In this document: in pieces, positions 48,531 through 59,367 of the stretch
Layout: each line of letters begins with the position of its first letter
Position numbering within the stretch: the stretch's first letter is position 1
Assembly: GCA_949987705.1 (NCBI GenBank)
Contig: OX465281.1
Span: 88,006,543-88,070,542 of the forward strand
From: Thereva unica
Lineage: Eukaryota > Arthropoda > Insecta > Diptera > Therevidae
Direction: 5' to 3'
Length of the DNA: 64,000 bases
Notes under the pieces: generated by a model
Database searches by the model: none
Told to the model about the DNA's origin: nothing
The model's input: the letters and a program-made list of their open reading frames with translations, nothing else
Translations under genes and position numbers: made by a program

Positions 48531-49558
48531 TCAATTCCATGAACTAATTTTTTATTTTCTAGTTCTTGAAGCGATTTTTTGTTCAGGTGTCCGTACCGTA
48601 AATGCCATTTCTGACATTCGTCTCTTTCCTTATTTGCGTAAAAAACTGTGTTGGCCCCCCCAACTCTGACCCGAACACAAAAAGCCCGTCTATTATCTTG
48701 GCTTCTATTATTGGACCACCCGTTTGAGCTCTTATGGTAACGCCACTCGTTGCGAAATTTGCAACATAACCACTTTTTACAACTTTACTCATCGACAGGA
48801 AGTTTGTTTTTATGTTCGGAACAAAAAGTACGTCCTTTAATGTGACATTCACTCCTTCTTTCGTTTTAAACAATACTTCATCAACCCCACGTGATTCTAT
48901 TGAATGTTCAGCAGCTAGTTGGTTTTTTTCAGAATGTGCCTTTTTTTTGTAAACAGCTCTCTGTTACAGCAAATATGACATGTGGAGCCACTGTCCACCA
49001 CCCATTTCATTTTGCCAATAATGGCGTTGTTGGCGAAAAACGCTGCATTTCTAGTTTTACCCTTGTTTGGATAACATTTAGGACTCATCACGATTTTCTT
49101 ATGGCCTTCTTGACAATTGTCTGCAAAGTGTCCATATTTCCCACATGCAAAACATCCTTGGCGTTTTTTCTTCATTTCATTCCTTTTATTTGTTCTAACT
49201 GATCTGGAATAAAAAACTTGCTCACCTTCGTTTAGCCCGTTTTCCTCTGATTGCATTTCTGCTTCCTTTCGGTGTCCTTCCTCCAGCAATTTGATTTTTA
49301 GACTAGTAATACTAGGCAGGACATCTCTCGACTCGATCGCAATAACGAAACTCTCGTAGGACTTTGGTAAACTGCACAGAAGTAAAATTGATAGTAAACC
49401 CCCTTCGGTATCTCTAACTTGATACCGATTTCATTCAATTTCTCGACAATGCTCGAGAAATTATCAAGATGAGATGCAATACCTTGTTTCTCGTTCATTT
49501 TTAGCTGTAACAGCTGACGAAATAAACTAACCTTTCTAGCAGGACCACATGGTTGATG
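48531..49558 (-). pseudogene. gag-pro: Copia gag C-terminal half, nucleocapsid and protease, broken
   Basis: From 49558: CGPARKVSLFRQLLQLKM and ASHLDNFSSIVEKLNEIG, the UBN2-type gag core. A frameshift near 49400 moves the frame to LLEEGHRKEAEMQSEENG, then CFACGKYGHFADNC, a CCHC knuckle, and WVVDSGSTCHIC, the aspartic protease active site. Another shift near 48915 leads to VNVTLKDVLFVPNIKTNFLS, the protease-GAG-pre-integrase block, and a third near 48640 to KWHLRYGHLNKKSLQELENK with the first His-x3-His ligands. Then LINE D interrupts. Frame shifts make it nonfunctional. Confidence 0.85.
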
Positions 49559-49649
49559 CAGTGCCGTCTTTAGGCATAAGCCGACGAAGCCCAGGCTTGT
49601 GGCCTCCGCCTTGAGGGTGGCCTCTTCATCCAATCATACTTAAAATAAA

Positions 49650-52600
49650 ATATTTTATTAAAGTAAAAAATTTACAATAATTTACAATTTGTTTCTTGAT
49701 TTTTTAATGCAAAATCAGAGATAATGGTTTCAAAGTCGATGTTGTTACAAAGATCTGATTCAGTAAACATTAGTGCCAAACTATTCAGTCTTGTATCTAG
49801 CATTGTATTTCTGTGCTCATCTTTTAAGAAATTTTAGAGCTGAAAAAGCTCTCTCTCCAGTGAAGTTTGTTGCCATCATACATAAAAATATTCGGAAACA
49901 TATTTCAATATTTAGTCCATTCAAAACGCGCGTTATGGTGTTCCAAAATAACACCGTTAAGAAAATCGAACCCTAAACGTTTTTGGGGTCGCTGATCACG
50001 AAAATCGAGGTCCCGCGGTCCTAAAATTAGGGCGTCACCCCTAAAAATGCAAAAAACACCCCTTTTTAGGGGGTTTTCGCGATTATTTCAGTAATAATGA
50101 AAACTGATGCGATGAAATGCACTTTTTTAATATTTATTTGCGAAGGGGGTTGATTTATACTAAATTAAGGCGAACTTAATGGTAAGAGGTACCCACTAAA
50201 GGGTTGAAACTACCCCTAAATTGGCGAAAAATGGCAAAAATTGTAAAAAAATTTTTTTTCCAAGTTTATGCTTCAAATTCGACTGTGGGCGTACTGTGAG
50301 GCAAAAATAAATTATTTTCAACCCTTAAGGGGTTAAAACTACCCCTACAATATAGTTCATTGAAAACTAGGGGGGGGTGTTCCAAAATAACACCGTTAAG
50401 AAAATCGAACCTTAAAGGTTTTTGGGGTCGCTGATCACGAAAATCGTGGTCCCGCTTTCCTAAAACTAGGGCGTCACCCCTAAAAATGCAAAAAACACCC
50501 CTTTTTAGGGGTTTTCGCGATTATTTCAGTAATAATGAAAATTAATGCGATGAAATGCACTTTTTTTAATATTTATTTGCGAAGGTGGTTGATTTATACT
50601 AAATTAAGGTGAACTTTATGGTAGGGGTAGTTGAAACTACCCCTAAATCGGCCAAAAATGGCAAAAATTGTAAAAAAAAATTTTTCAAGTTTACGCTTCG
50701 AATTCCATTGTGGGCGTACTGTCAGGCAAAAATAAGTTATTTTCAACCCTTAATTGGTTAAAACTACCCCTACTGTAATAAAAACAACTTAATATGTATA
50801 AAAAAAATTGCAAAATTTTTTTTTTTGCTTTTTGTTTGAAATTTGGTTCAAAAGGTATTATCAGCAAACAAATTAATTTTTTAACTCTTAAGGGGGTACA
50901 ACTACCCCCACATTAAAATTGTAATTGAAACAAATTAAAATTTATTGTTTTACATTTAAATATAATTTTCCATTTGTAATCGTTACAACATTTGGAACAT
51001 TTCACTACAAACCCCTTTGTACAGAGGTTAAACCACCCCTAAAGAGAAAAAAAAATAAAAAATATATTGAGAAATATTTCATTTCGTGGAATCTGTAAAT
51101 AAACTCTGCAATATAAATCAAACACCTTCGCAAATATGTAAATATTAAAAAAGTGCATTTCATCGCATTAGTTATCATTATTACTGAAATAATCGTGAAA
51201 ACCCCCTAAAAAGGGGTGTTTTTTGCATTTTTAGGGGTGACGCCCTAGTTTTAGGACCGCGGGACCTCGATTTTCGTGATCAGCGACCCCAAAGACCTTT
51301 AGGGTTCGATTTTCTTAACGGTGTTATTTTTTAACACCCCCCTAGTTTTCAATGAACTATATTGTAGAGGTAATTTTAACCCCTTAAGGGTTGAAAATAG
51401 TTTATTTTTGCCTTACCGTACGCCCACAATCGAATTTGAAGCATAAACTTGAAAAAAAAAAATTCCAATTTTTCGGCAATTTAGGGGTAGTTTCAACCCT
51501 TTAGGGTACCCCTTACCATTAAGTTCACCTTAATTTAGTATAAATCAACCACCTTCGCAAATAAATATTAAAAAAAGTGCATTTCATCGCATTAATTTTC
51601 ATTCTTACTGAAATAATCGCGAAAACTCCCTAAAAAGGGGTGTTTTTTGCATTTTTAGGGGTGACGCCCTAATTTTAGGACCGCGGGACCTCGATTTTCG
51701 TGATCAGCGACCCCAAAAACCTTTAGGGTTCGATTTTCTTAACGGTGTTATTTTGGAACACCCCCCCCCCGCGTTTTGAATGGACTAATTTGGGAAAGTA
51801 GAAACTAAGAATTCTGTTAATAACAACTTTGTTAGTATCAACTTAGTTAATAATTGCGCTAGCCTACTGATATCAAAAAGATATCAATTATAGCATAAAA
51901 ATTTATATAGTTTTTTTTTTGCCATGATTTGCAGTTTGTATCGGTTCGTTTTTGTTAATTATAAAATAAAATTATTATTCGAAATCTTGTAATCGATTTA
52001 ATTGGAATTGGTTTTTGATCCTAAAAACTATTAGGAAACAAATTCTTTTTTTATTCTGGCGGACAAATGAATTATCGATGAATTACTCATTTTTCCTGAT
52101 GTTTCCAAATAAAATTTGAAATGAACATATTCAGAAATCAAAAGATTCTGTATCTATATCAATATCATATTTTTCAGCTAGTGTTTCACACTTGTCTTTT
52201 ATTGCTTCGTCAGTCATCTCTTGCAAATAGGAAAAAAACTGAAATTCTCATTGATTTTACTATACGCTAATTTTCGTTTTTTCAGGTTAACAGAAAGAGA
52301 ATCTATAATGGGATAAAAAGTTTCGATTTTTAATGAATCTTCTTTGTTGAAAAGAGTTTCATCACTTTGTCCCTCGAATCTTGTTAATTTAACACTTCTA
52401 CTCTTTAATCTAGTTTTTTTTTTTCATTAATTGTTATTTTATTACTCTCAATGAATTCTTTGGTTTTTCTTATATAATCATCAAATGTATCTCTTAAATT
52501 ATAAAGGTATTTCTCGAGCGAATCAAGTATGTAAGTTAACAACCACAGCTAAGTCCAATGTCTCTTTTTGCAAAGTTTTGTTAGTTGAATTGATTTTAAA

Positions 52601-53290
52601 TAAAACAGCATCCCAAAAATGGTGAGAAAAATATTATCAAATTGAGTTAGTTTTTCGAATAAACTTGAAGACACGAATCTAGTCTCACTTGATTGTGTTG
52701 TATCACTGGAAAGTAGCAAAAGAGATTTTAAAATATTGCCATAACTTCCACGGAGAGCAGTGAGAGCATCACTTCTGGCTGACCATCTGGTATCGGATAA
52801 CGGTTTTAGCAGCTTTTCTTTGTCACGTAGGACTGATACTAACTTTTGCCACCTGCATGTGGGGTCCGAAAAAAAGTGTACAATTTCTGCACTAAATAGA
52901 AAACTTGCTTGACCACAGTACTACAGTCTACGCTTTTAACGCTAATCAAATTCAAAGGTTGGCCAGCGCAAGGTACATACTCAGCGTAGTCTAGCTTGGA
53001 GGCCTGAATATTGTCCTGACATATTTGACGCATTGTCATATGACTGGCCACGACAGTTATTGATACTGATACCATTATCATTTAAAAATGTTAAGACGAC
53101 TTTAGACAAATACTCAGCTCCATGACCTTCAATAGGAATAAATGCCAAAAATCTTTCACGTGGACCATCATTGGTGACATAGCGAATAGTAAAAGTCAAT
53201 TGGTCCTGATGTGAAATGTCAGGAGTTGAATCTACACTTATAGAATAATACTTTGCAGCTTTGACTTCATTTATTATTATAATCAAAAAT
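49650..53290 (-). pseudogene. hAT transposase remnant (ZMYM1-like)
   Basis: From 53286: AKYYSISVDSTPDISHQDQL, FLAFIPIEGHGAEYLSKV, CRGQSYDNASNMSGQYSGLQ, the RNase H-like catalytic region with its DDE-type Asp residues (SVDSTPD, DNASNM). A frameshift near 53030 leads to EYVPCAGQPLNLISVKSVDC, in which the usual His after CAG is Gln. Further on WQKLVSVLRDKEKLLKPLSD, TRWSARSDALTAL (about 52850-52720). The C-terminal dimerisation domain is 49912-49650: ICFRIFLCMMATNFTGERAF, SALKFLKDEHRNTMLDTRLN. The foldback at 49913-51787 splits the C-terminal region. The N-terminal zinc finger is not visible. Inactive. Confidence 0.85.
49913..51787. mobile_element. Foldback element with long inverted arms built of repeated 440-bp modules
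   Basis: The ends TAGTCCATTCAAAACGCG (49913) and CGCGTTTTGAATGGACTA (51787) are exact inverted repeats, flanked by ATT (49910-49912 and 51788-51790). The left arm has two direct modules (about 49937-50376 and 50377-50780). The right arm has the reverse complements of the same modules (about 51318-51760 and a shorter one at 51121-51335). Shared words are GGTGTTCCAAAATAACACCG, TTAAGAAAATCGAACC, GGGGTCGCTGATCACGAAAA and GAAAAATGGCAAAAAT. About 340 bp of unique AT-rich sequence form the loop. No ORF. The ATT duplication preserves the transposase frame when removed with the element. Confidence 0.88.
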
Positions 53291-53591
53291 TTGTTTTGCC
53301 ATCAGTTCTAAAACTTATTCACAAATATTGGGGAATACCTAATATGAACGCTTGCTCACATTCACAGAATTTATAAAACATATTCTTTCAATTTTTTAAT
53401 TACATGGTTTACAATAAAGTTTCAGCAAATTAGCATTTAACTAGTTTGGGTAACCTACTTTTCTATGATTTAAGTGGGTTTTAGTATTTGTCAATTGACT
53501 TTTAAGCCTAATGCTTTATGAATATTTTAGGGGGGCTCCATCTGTAGTGGCTTAGGGCCTCGCAATCTATAAAGACGGCACTGGGTTGATG

Positions 53592-53870
53592 TAGGTCTCC
53601 AAGCTTTTTCCATGCTTCTGCTGATGTTACACACTTTTTTACGTGGAGCAATTGTGACGATTTTACACTTAGCACAATTGTTGCCAGGGCCTTCTCGTCC
53701 TTGGCCTTCCAAACCACCAGATCTGCATTCTTGTCTGCCTTCGGTCTAGGGCTAGATCCATCCACATAGCCCCACAGCTCGCTGTGTATCAAAACGCTCT
53801 TTATTTGGATTTTCCATCCGTCGAAATTTCCTTCATCCAACTTTTCATTTTGATACAGTGATGATCCCAT
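53592..53870 (-). pseudogene. gag: Copia gag N-terminal piece
   Basis: The ATG at 53870 (MGSSLYQNEKLDEGNFDGWK) is preferred over the upstream TTG. The frame continues KIQIKSVLIHSELWGYVDG, DEKALATIVLSVKSSQLLHV and SAEAWKKLGDLHQ, the DUF4219/UBN2-type gag start of copia elements. It is cut at 53592 by the hAT target duplication; the continuation is at 49558 in the same frame. Residues beyond it read into the hAT end. Confidence 0.88.
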
Positions 53871-53955
53871 TTTCAATTATTAATTATTCTTCGTCTGACT
53901 TGACTTTTTTTTATATATATTTTTTTATTTTTTTTGTTTTTTCAAGCATGGCACA

Positions 53956-53969
53956 CTGGGCCCATAACC
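53956..53969 (-). promoter_or_regulatory. Copia primer-binding site
   Basis: On the minus strand GGTTATGGGCCCAG directly follows the 5' LTR. It matches the copia-type primer site known from Drosophila, which pairs with an internal part of initiator tRNA-Met and not with its 3' end. It supports both the copia assignment and the LTR border. Confidence 0.8.
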
Positions 53970-54243
53970 TGATGAATTATAAATCTTTATTGAACTCAAT
54001 CGACAGTATAAAATTATGACATACTTCGTTATACAATATACATTGAACATGACAATAATGGTACAGTGGTATTTTAACTCTAATATTGTCATTGGTATTC
54101 CAACAGATAGCATAGAATATTTTTTACGCGGTACTCAACAACGTTATATCGCGATAATTAGTGTACGTTGTGATCTCTACTTTGTTGATATCTCTTTTTT
54201 TTCGTGAGCGCTACAGACTAGGAACACGTTTGTAAATGGAACA
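53970..54243 (-). repeat. Copia 5' LTR (about 274 bp)
   Basis: On the minus strand the LTR is inferred to begin TGTTCCATTTACAAACG at 54243 and end TTCATCA at 53970, next to the primer site. Its length is like that of the Drosophila copia LTR. The 3' LTR is not in the window, so the outer border rests on the TG...CA rule. Confidence 0.65.
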
Positions 54244-54514
54244 ACTCAGCTGGGGAACAATCTTTCACTTCTAGTGTAAAGGCTGATGCTTGAGCTGAGA
54301 TTTCCCACTTTAAAACAAATATTTATCAAAATATTAGTTTGAATAGACGTATTAGTTTTTGGAATACGTTGTTAGGCTTTGTGATGATATTCATATTAAA
54401 TACTTCTGCTTTGAATTTGTTCTATTTATTATTGCAATTGAATGTATAATATCAAAATGTTTGAGAAATTAAAACTGAGGAAAAAATAATAATATAGCTT
54501 AGAAATAATACCAA
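54244..54514. other. Flank right of copia, no gene seen
   Basis: AT-rich DNA with no reading frame, repeat or terminal motif that I recognise. It may be the original target of the copia insertion. Confidence 0.5.
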
Positions 54515-54860
54515 TACTACTGTATGGATCCGAGACTTGGAATATTAAGAAGTAACGAAAAACACCTCCGATAGTGCTTCGAAAGAAAAATCCTGCGCAC
54601 TATATATGGCGGAATCAACGAGAACGGTGTTTGGAGAAGAAGATACAATGATGAACTGTATTAGTTGTATAAAGTTCCAAATATCATTTACTCTATAAAA
54701 ATTATTAGAATTCGATGGGCAGGACATGTTGAGCATAGCAGTGCTGACAACATAACAAAAATTGTTATGATCAAGAGACTAGACGCCCACAGAGACACGG
54801 TACGTCCTAAAAAGAGATATACATAGAAGTAGAGGTACATCTACGAACCCTAGGTACAAG
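54515..54860 (+). pseudogene. Decayed LINE reverse transcriptase C-terminus (RTE/CR1-type)
   Basis: Conceptual reading gives LLYGSETWNIKK, a shift near 54570, then FERKILRTIYGGINENGVWR, RRRYNDELY, stop, LYKVPNI and RIRWAGHVEH. That combination (YGSETW, FERKILR.IYG, RYN.EL, RWAGHV) is the conserved region after the RT core in many insect LINEs of the RTE/CR1 type. At least three stops and one shift occur. No endonuclease or RT core remains. Confidence 0.78.
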
Positions 54861-56892
54861 AAATTGGGGACTTTAAGCTAGGGTTCGACAGCCCTGGAGG
54901 ATGATGATGCACGAAGCCAATGCTAATAACAGGCTGTGGAGTTATTTTATGATGATAAGGTTAGAAATTATTTGTAGAATGCAGTAAATATTTTGTAGGG
55001 CTCGGACTTGTAAGGACATCGTCCTACTACTTCCGGTCTTACTTAGCTAAGTAGATATGTTTCGAAAAACATAATCGACCGAGGCTAGGTAATGAAAAAA
55101 AATAAAATAAAAATTTGTTTGAATACTAAGTATATATAAATATATTGTTATAATAAAAGTGTATAAACATTGTAATTAATAAAAAAGTGATTAGAAAAAA
55201 ACCAAGTAATTTTAAGTCTCAAAACCCCTGGACGATTTTTGTTGTTGGTGTTGGAGAAGAGGAACCAGCAGACTTGCTATCTATGGAAGTCCGAAAAATA
55301 AAAATATCTTGTCAGTAGTATTTGATCTATGACGGTTCTGAACCACTTGTGGGGCTATCTTGGCTAAAGCCTTTTAAAGTTCGGGTGGCGGTCTCGGGTG
55401 TAAGTCTTATTCTGGACAATAACCTTGGTGGTGAGGCTTAGGATTTTTTCTCGTTGTATGGTGGCTTTCGAAACTTTGGGATTTGTTCTGCTTCTAAGCT
55501 TAGAAACTCAGTGTTGCTTTGGAATTTTCTGAGCTTAGCTTTGCTATTGTGGACATACCGGGACAAGATTTGGGCTAACTTTTACCCTAGTGGCCTTGAT
55601 TAGGGTGCATGCTGTGTATATAGGTTTTACATTAAATCAGTAATTGTGGTACAGTTAGCCAATCTAACTTTCATGGACAATGAGCAGAGATAAAAATGAT
55701 CACAAAAATGCGGTTAGTCTGTCCTCAGTCGTGCTAGAGTTAAGTAAATTATTATAAAATGTAGTCGTGCTTTTTAATTTCCATATAACATAGATCCAGT
55801 AATAGTAAGAACAAACTTGGTGCGAGCTCTTGAACCTGGATGGTGGGTTTGTGCCTAGAGTAAGCTCTCGCACTGGTGGTTGTGGATCGGCTCAGGACTT
55901 GGCGTTGGCACGGTCTTGGTTTTAGAGACCCTAGTTTGATAATTAAATATGTAATAATAAGAGCTAGATTTAATTTTACCACCGTTTTTAGTGGATATGA
56001 CTCCGTCAGCTTTTACGATCGTCAGAAAAAACCCGATTTTCCGAAATTTTTGTTGCTAGACCAACAAAATTAGCACAAGCCCTACAAGGTCTGTAGCACC
56101 ATTTAAAAAGATCAACGAAAAGAGATTGGTGGGAGTTTCAGGAAATAACTAGATGGATGAAATCCGGAGAGAACTAGCGAGAGAGGCAACTTAGAGAAGA
56201 AAGTTTAACAGTTTCTAACCGTAGAAGGACTGTAATGCCATCTGAAATAAAGACAAAAACCTCACTATATCGTTCATATGTCGAAAACCTAAGCTTTAAT
56301 TGTATACCTTCTTGTGTACTAAATTCAACATTGATAATTTAGCATTTAAAATGTCTTCCCCGTTTTTCAACTGCGATTCGTATTAATCATGGCCTAAATT
56401 CACGGCCTATAAATACGTCTATGTTTCGGGTGAAAATTTATCTGCATTATTTTTAATACAAAAGTTCCCAAATATTTGGAGCAATTTTCAACTTTTAATA
56501 ATGAAAAGTACTTTACCGTTTGGCCCTTTGACTGCCGACATTAGTGGAACGCCCCTTCCACCAGTCGTAAAATTATTCATGCCCTATAAATCTCTTGTTC
56601 TGTTACAAAGCCACCAGCCATGTGAATCGACGGAAAATCATAAAAGTTTGCCATAAAAGCGGTTTTCTAAGGGTAGTTAAATTTTCCCCGTTGAACTTTT
56701 CGCCTCCCTCACTAGAGCTTAATTAAGTCTTTGAAACGATTTTTAGCTAAAGTCATGCTTTTGAGCTGCGAACACTTTTTCAACACTTTATTCACAGATA
56801 TTTTCTCAACTGTAAAAATTTAAGGAGGCTGAGGATGAATAATTTTCGATTTAAATTCAAAGGACCTGCATTCGTCGTGTGCAAATGTGCCT
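54861..56892. other. Unassigned AT-rich DNA
   Basis: No ORF above about 76 codons and no recognised family. A segment near 54990-55100 is less AT-rich and ends in an A-rich stretch (GTAATGAAAAAAAATAAAAT), which could be a SINE or LINE tail. Otherwise I see nothing that can be supported; it could be unique host sequence or worn-out repeats. Confidence 0.5.
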
Positions 56893-57065
56893 ACAAAGCT
56901 CCTCTACATTAATATAAAGGTAGCCCTTAGTCGACAGGGAAGTAATTCACAAATATCAAGCAATAACATCTGTCCTTTTTTCCCCAATTTAAATGCTTTA
57001 ACGATTTTGTTTTTGCAAGTTGATCTGCCTCCAAGCACACATGAGAAAGCATTTTCCTTCTGAAT
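56893..57065 (+). repeat. 173-bp segment, copy 1 (second copy at 60640)
   Basis: ACAAAGCTCCTCTACATT, GGTAGCCCTTAG, CGACAGGGAAGTAATTCACA, AATGCTTTAACGATTTTG, TTGATCTGCCTCCAAGC and AGCATTTTCCTTCTGAAT are shared with 60643-60815 at more than 90 percent identity by eye. Here the segment merges smoothly into surrounding DNA, so this looks like the source copy. Confidence 0.88.
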
Positions 57066-58160
57066 TGTTTCCTTGGTCCATGCTAAGGCTCAGGAATGGT
57101 ACCCAGTGGCCCATTTAAGACAACGAAAGAAAACGTCTAAACCTTTGGTAGCGAAATACAATTTTTGCCCTTTAGAGATAGATATTTCCCATCTGGAATG
57201 GGAATATGAAACTGCTCGTCCTCCAACTAAGCGGAGTCTACATTTTCTGGCTCTTTGACTCTCCTCAAAGGAATTAAATATCATATTTTCGAGCTACTGT
57301 TGCTGCTGTTGTCTTTTTTAATAAACAAAAAAGCAGCTTCCTTCGAAATATGGCTGCAAAGAATTCGTTCAACTTTTAATATGATTATTTTTTAAACTAC
57401 CGAACTTCGCTGGTTGAAAAAATTACGGAACAGAATGAATTCTTGGACATGTCAGTTCGGCAATGCTCGTAAAAAGTTTAATTACTTTCTCGTAATTGCA
57501 GTAGTTCCATAGCAAACATTTTTAATGTGAGCACCATTGCCTCGTAAAAGCGGAAGTTTCAGTTTTGAGAGTAGTGAACTAAAAACTTCATGGTATTACG
57601 GTTAAATAATTATTTAGTTGCAGAATTTGAGAGTAATGCTGAAGTTGATTTTCAATGCATAAATAATCACCAACTTCAAACTATCACAAACGAAATTGAT
57701 TAAAAATATTGAACCTCATATCGCAAAGTATTTTTGCTTTTGTACGGCAGAACACTTAATTAAAGTTTCATGTTAGTGATAAACTCTTTAGTCAAACAAT
57801 TAACTTCTTTCAAAAATTGAAGAGAAAAAGAGGATTAATAAAAAAAGCGGTGACCGATGAATTGTCAAGCAAGAGACTAAAATATTGATGTTATTGTCTT
57901 GATCACTGTGATCTTCATTCTGATATGTTTTAGGATTACATTGCTGGCATGATCGTCGTTCTAGATTTAAAAAAAGCTTATACAGAGGCTCTGTCCGTCT
58001 GTGACCTTCTTTCAACTCTGAAAGTACTGTCTACAGATTTAGGCCATATCTCAAATTGTAGCTCTTGATCAAAAGACCTAAAACTGAGAAAATGGTCTGG
58101 AAATTCCAACCGGAAGTATATTTAATAACAAAAAAGAGATTTCTAATAAAGTACATATAT
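57066..58160. other. Unassigned AT-rich DNA
   Basis: It contains a 61-codon plus-strand frame (57073-57258) and a minus-strand frame across the same place; neither shows a domain, and there are no convincing splice-defined exons. The remainder is AT-rich and featureless by eye. Confidence 0.5.
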
Positions 58161-58228
58161 GGGTAGCCTAGAGCTAAGGCTCTGGAATCCTATGCCGGGG
58201 AACCAAGTTCAATCCTCGCAATGGTGAA
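58161..58228 (+). repeat. tRNA-derived SINE-like fragment
   Basis: GGGTAGCCTAGAGCTAAGGC resembles a polymerase III A box region, and 30 bases further AGTTCAATCCTCGC resembles a B box. The layout follows tRNA-derived SINE heads in arthropods. It has no complete cloverleaf, and an AT-rich tail follows, so it is not annotated as a tRNA gene. Confidence 0.55.
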
Positions 58229-58906
58229 ATATATATATTTTTTTTAATTCGGTGGAACATGTTTTGAATCTATCTCTAAATTATATTATTTAATAATGAC
58301 ACTCAGGAGAACATAAACATTTACTTAATTAAAAGTGAAAAAATATCATTTTCTTGATTTTTTATGGTCATCCAGTCTGAAGTGCTATTCAACAGAAAGA
58401 ATACCATGAAAAAGCGTAATTAGTGGCTAGTCTCCAGGCACAACATCCCACTAGTTTATTTTCGACATCTGCCGGACGGGCCGAGGAAGTCCTTTCGTTG
58501 AGTAGCTGCAGCGGTTACAACTGTTAAATTGCCCTTGTTAGACGGGTGCCATTATTAAGGCGAATCTGTCATGACCCGAATTTTCATTTCGTCTTGGAAA
58601 CATTTTATCCACGATTCTAATTTCAAGGCAGCACTTCCTTCGCTGAGTGTAGTTGGATTAGCACATCCTTTCGAATGATGGACTCGAAAGTCGTAACCAG
58701 TGGCGTGCTGTCTTTGGAAGCAAGGGATGTATTGCTTCCCTTACAATTTCTTAAAAATGAAAAATCTAAAATTGATCAAGAATTGTTTTTTTGTTATATT
58801 AGTATTCTCAGATTAATATTAGTCCAGTGCAATTAGTAAATGAAATTGCATTTTCTGATGAACCATTTTTTTTTTTTTTGAATTTGTTGGGGTACATCTG
58901 AGAATG
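58229..58906. other. Unassigned DNA with a possible hAT-like end
   Basis: A GC-richer tract (58430-58690) is followed by CCAGTGGCGTGCTGTCTTTG at 58700, which resembles a hAT-type terminal repeat (CAGTGGCGT). No partner end or transposase was seen. No ORF. Confidence 0.35.
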
Positions 58907-59367
58907 AAAATAATTATTTTGATAAAAAAAAACTTTTTAATATAGCACGTTTTTATAAAATAATTTCTCCCAGCCCCATACAGATGTAGAACCTCAAACA
59001 TATTCCTAACACCATACAGATACATAGTCCTGAAAATTTGTGATTGTGAATTTGTAATAGGTATGAAAACATTTGTAAGATATTAAATGAAAAAACGTGG
59101 GGCATGATTGATGCGAATGATATCTCAACCCAGCTACTCTCCATTTCCACTCCTACTACTGTATATAGCATGCGACCCACGTTTTTTCGTTTAAAATCTT
59201 ACTAATATTTTCATAGCTATTACAAATTCACAATCACAAATTTTCAGAACTATCTGTATGGTGTTAGGAATATGTTTGAGGTTCTAAATCTGTATGGGGC
59301 TGGGAGAAATTATTTTATAAAAACGTGCTATATTAAAAAGTTTTTTTTTTATCAAAATATTTATTTT
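58907..59367. mobile_element. Palindromic MITE-like element, arms about 195 bp
   Basis: AAAATAATTATTTTGATAAAA at the left end pairs with the complement at the right end, and the arms include GCACGTTTTTATAAAATAAT, TTCTCCCAGCCCCATACAGAT, CCTCAAACATATTCCTAACA and ACAAATTCACAATCACAAAT in inverted order. A loop of about 60 bp (near 59105-59165) separates the arms. No coding capacity. No clear target duplication. Confidence 0.85.

Larger units (their letters stand above)
49559..53583 (-). mobile_element. hAT DNA transposon, ZMYM1-like transposase family
   Basis: The element is bounded by terminal inverted repeats CAGTGCCGTCTTTA (49559-49572, and its complement at 53570-53583) and a perfect 8-bp target duplication GGTTGATG (49551-49558 and 53584-53591) within copia gag. 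The 8-bp duplication and CAGTG ends are hAT hallmarks. Inside are remnants of the transposase on the minus strand and a 1.9-kb foldback element. On excision of the element plus one duplication copy, copia gag would be continuous and in frame, which confirms the borders. Confidence 0.95.
42539..54243 (-). mobile_element. Ty1/copia retrotransposon, split by LINE D and a hAT element
   Basis: From right to left: 5' LTR (54243-53970), primer site, gag start (53870-53592), hAT insertion, gag end and protease (49558-48531), LINE D insertion, integrase-RT-RNase H (45062-42539). The domain order with integrase before RT defines copia. The RNase H frame stops short at the Bel/Pao LTR. The 3' end including the 3' LTR is absent here, probably because the Bel/Pao element inserted in RNase H and the remainder is left of the window. 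The polyprotein has a nonsense codon and several frameshifts. Confidence 0.87.

Noticed and set aside
57073..57258. Possible host exon, 61 codons
   Set aside because: No recognisable domain, no convincing splice signals, and an equally long frame on the other strand.
58161..58228. Functional tRNA gene
   Set aside because: A- and B-box-like words are present but no complete cloverleaf can be drawn.
58430..58700. GC-richer tract first suspected to be 28S rRNA
   Set aside because: I could not match it to conserved 28S blocks that I know, and no neighbouring rRNA sequence is present.
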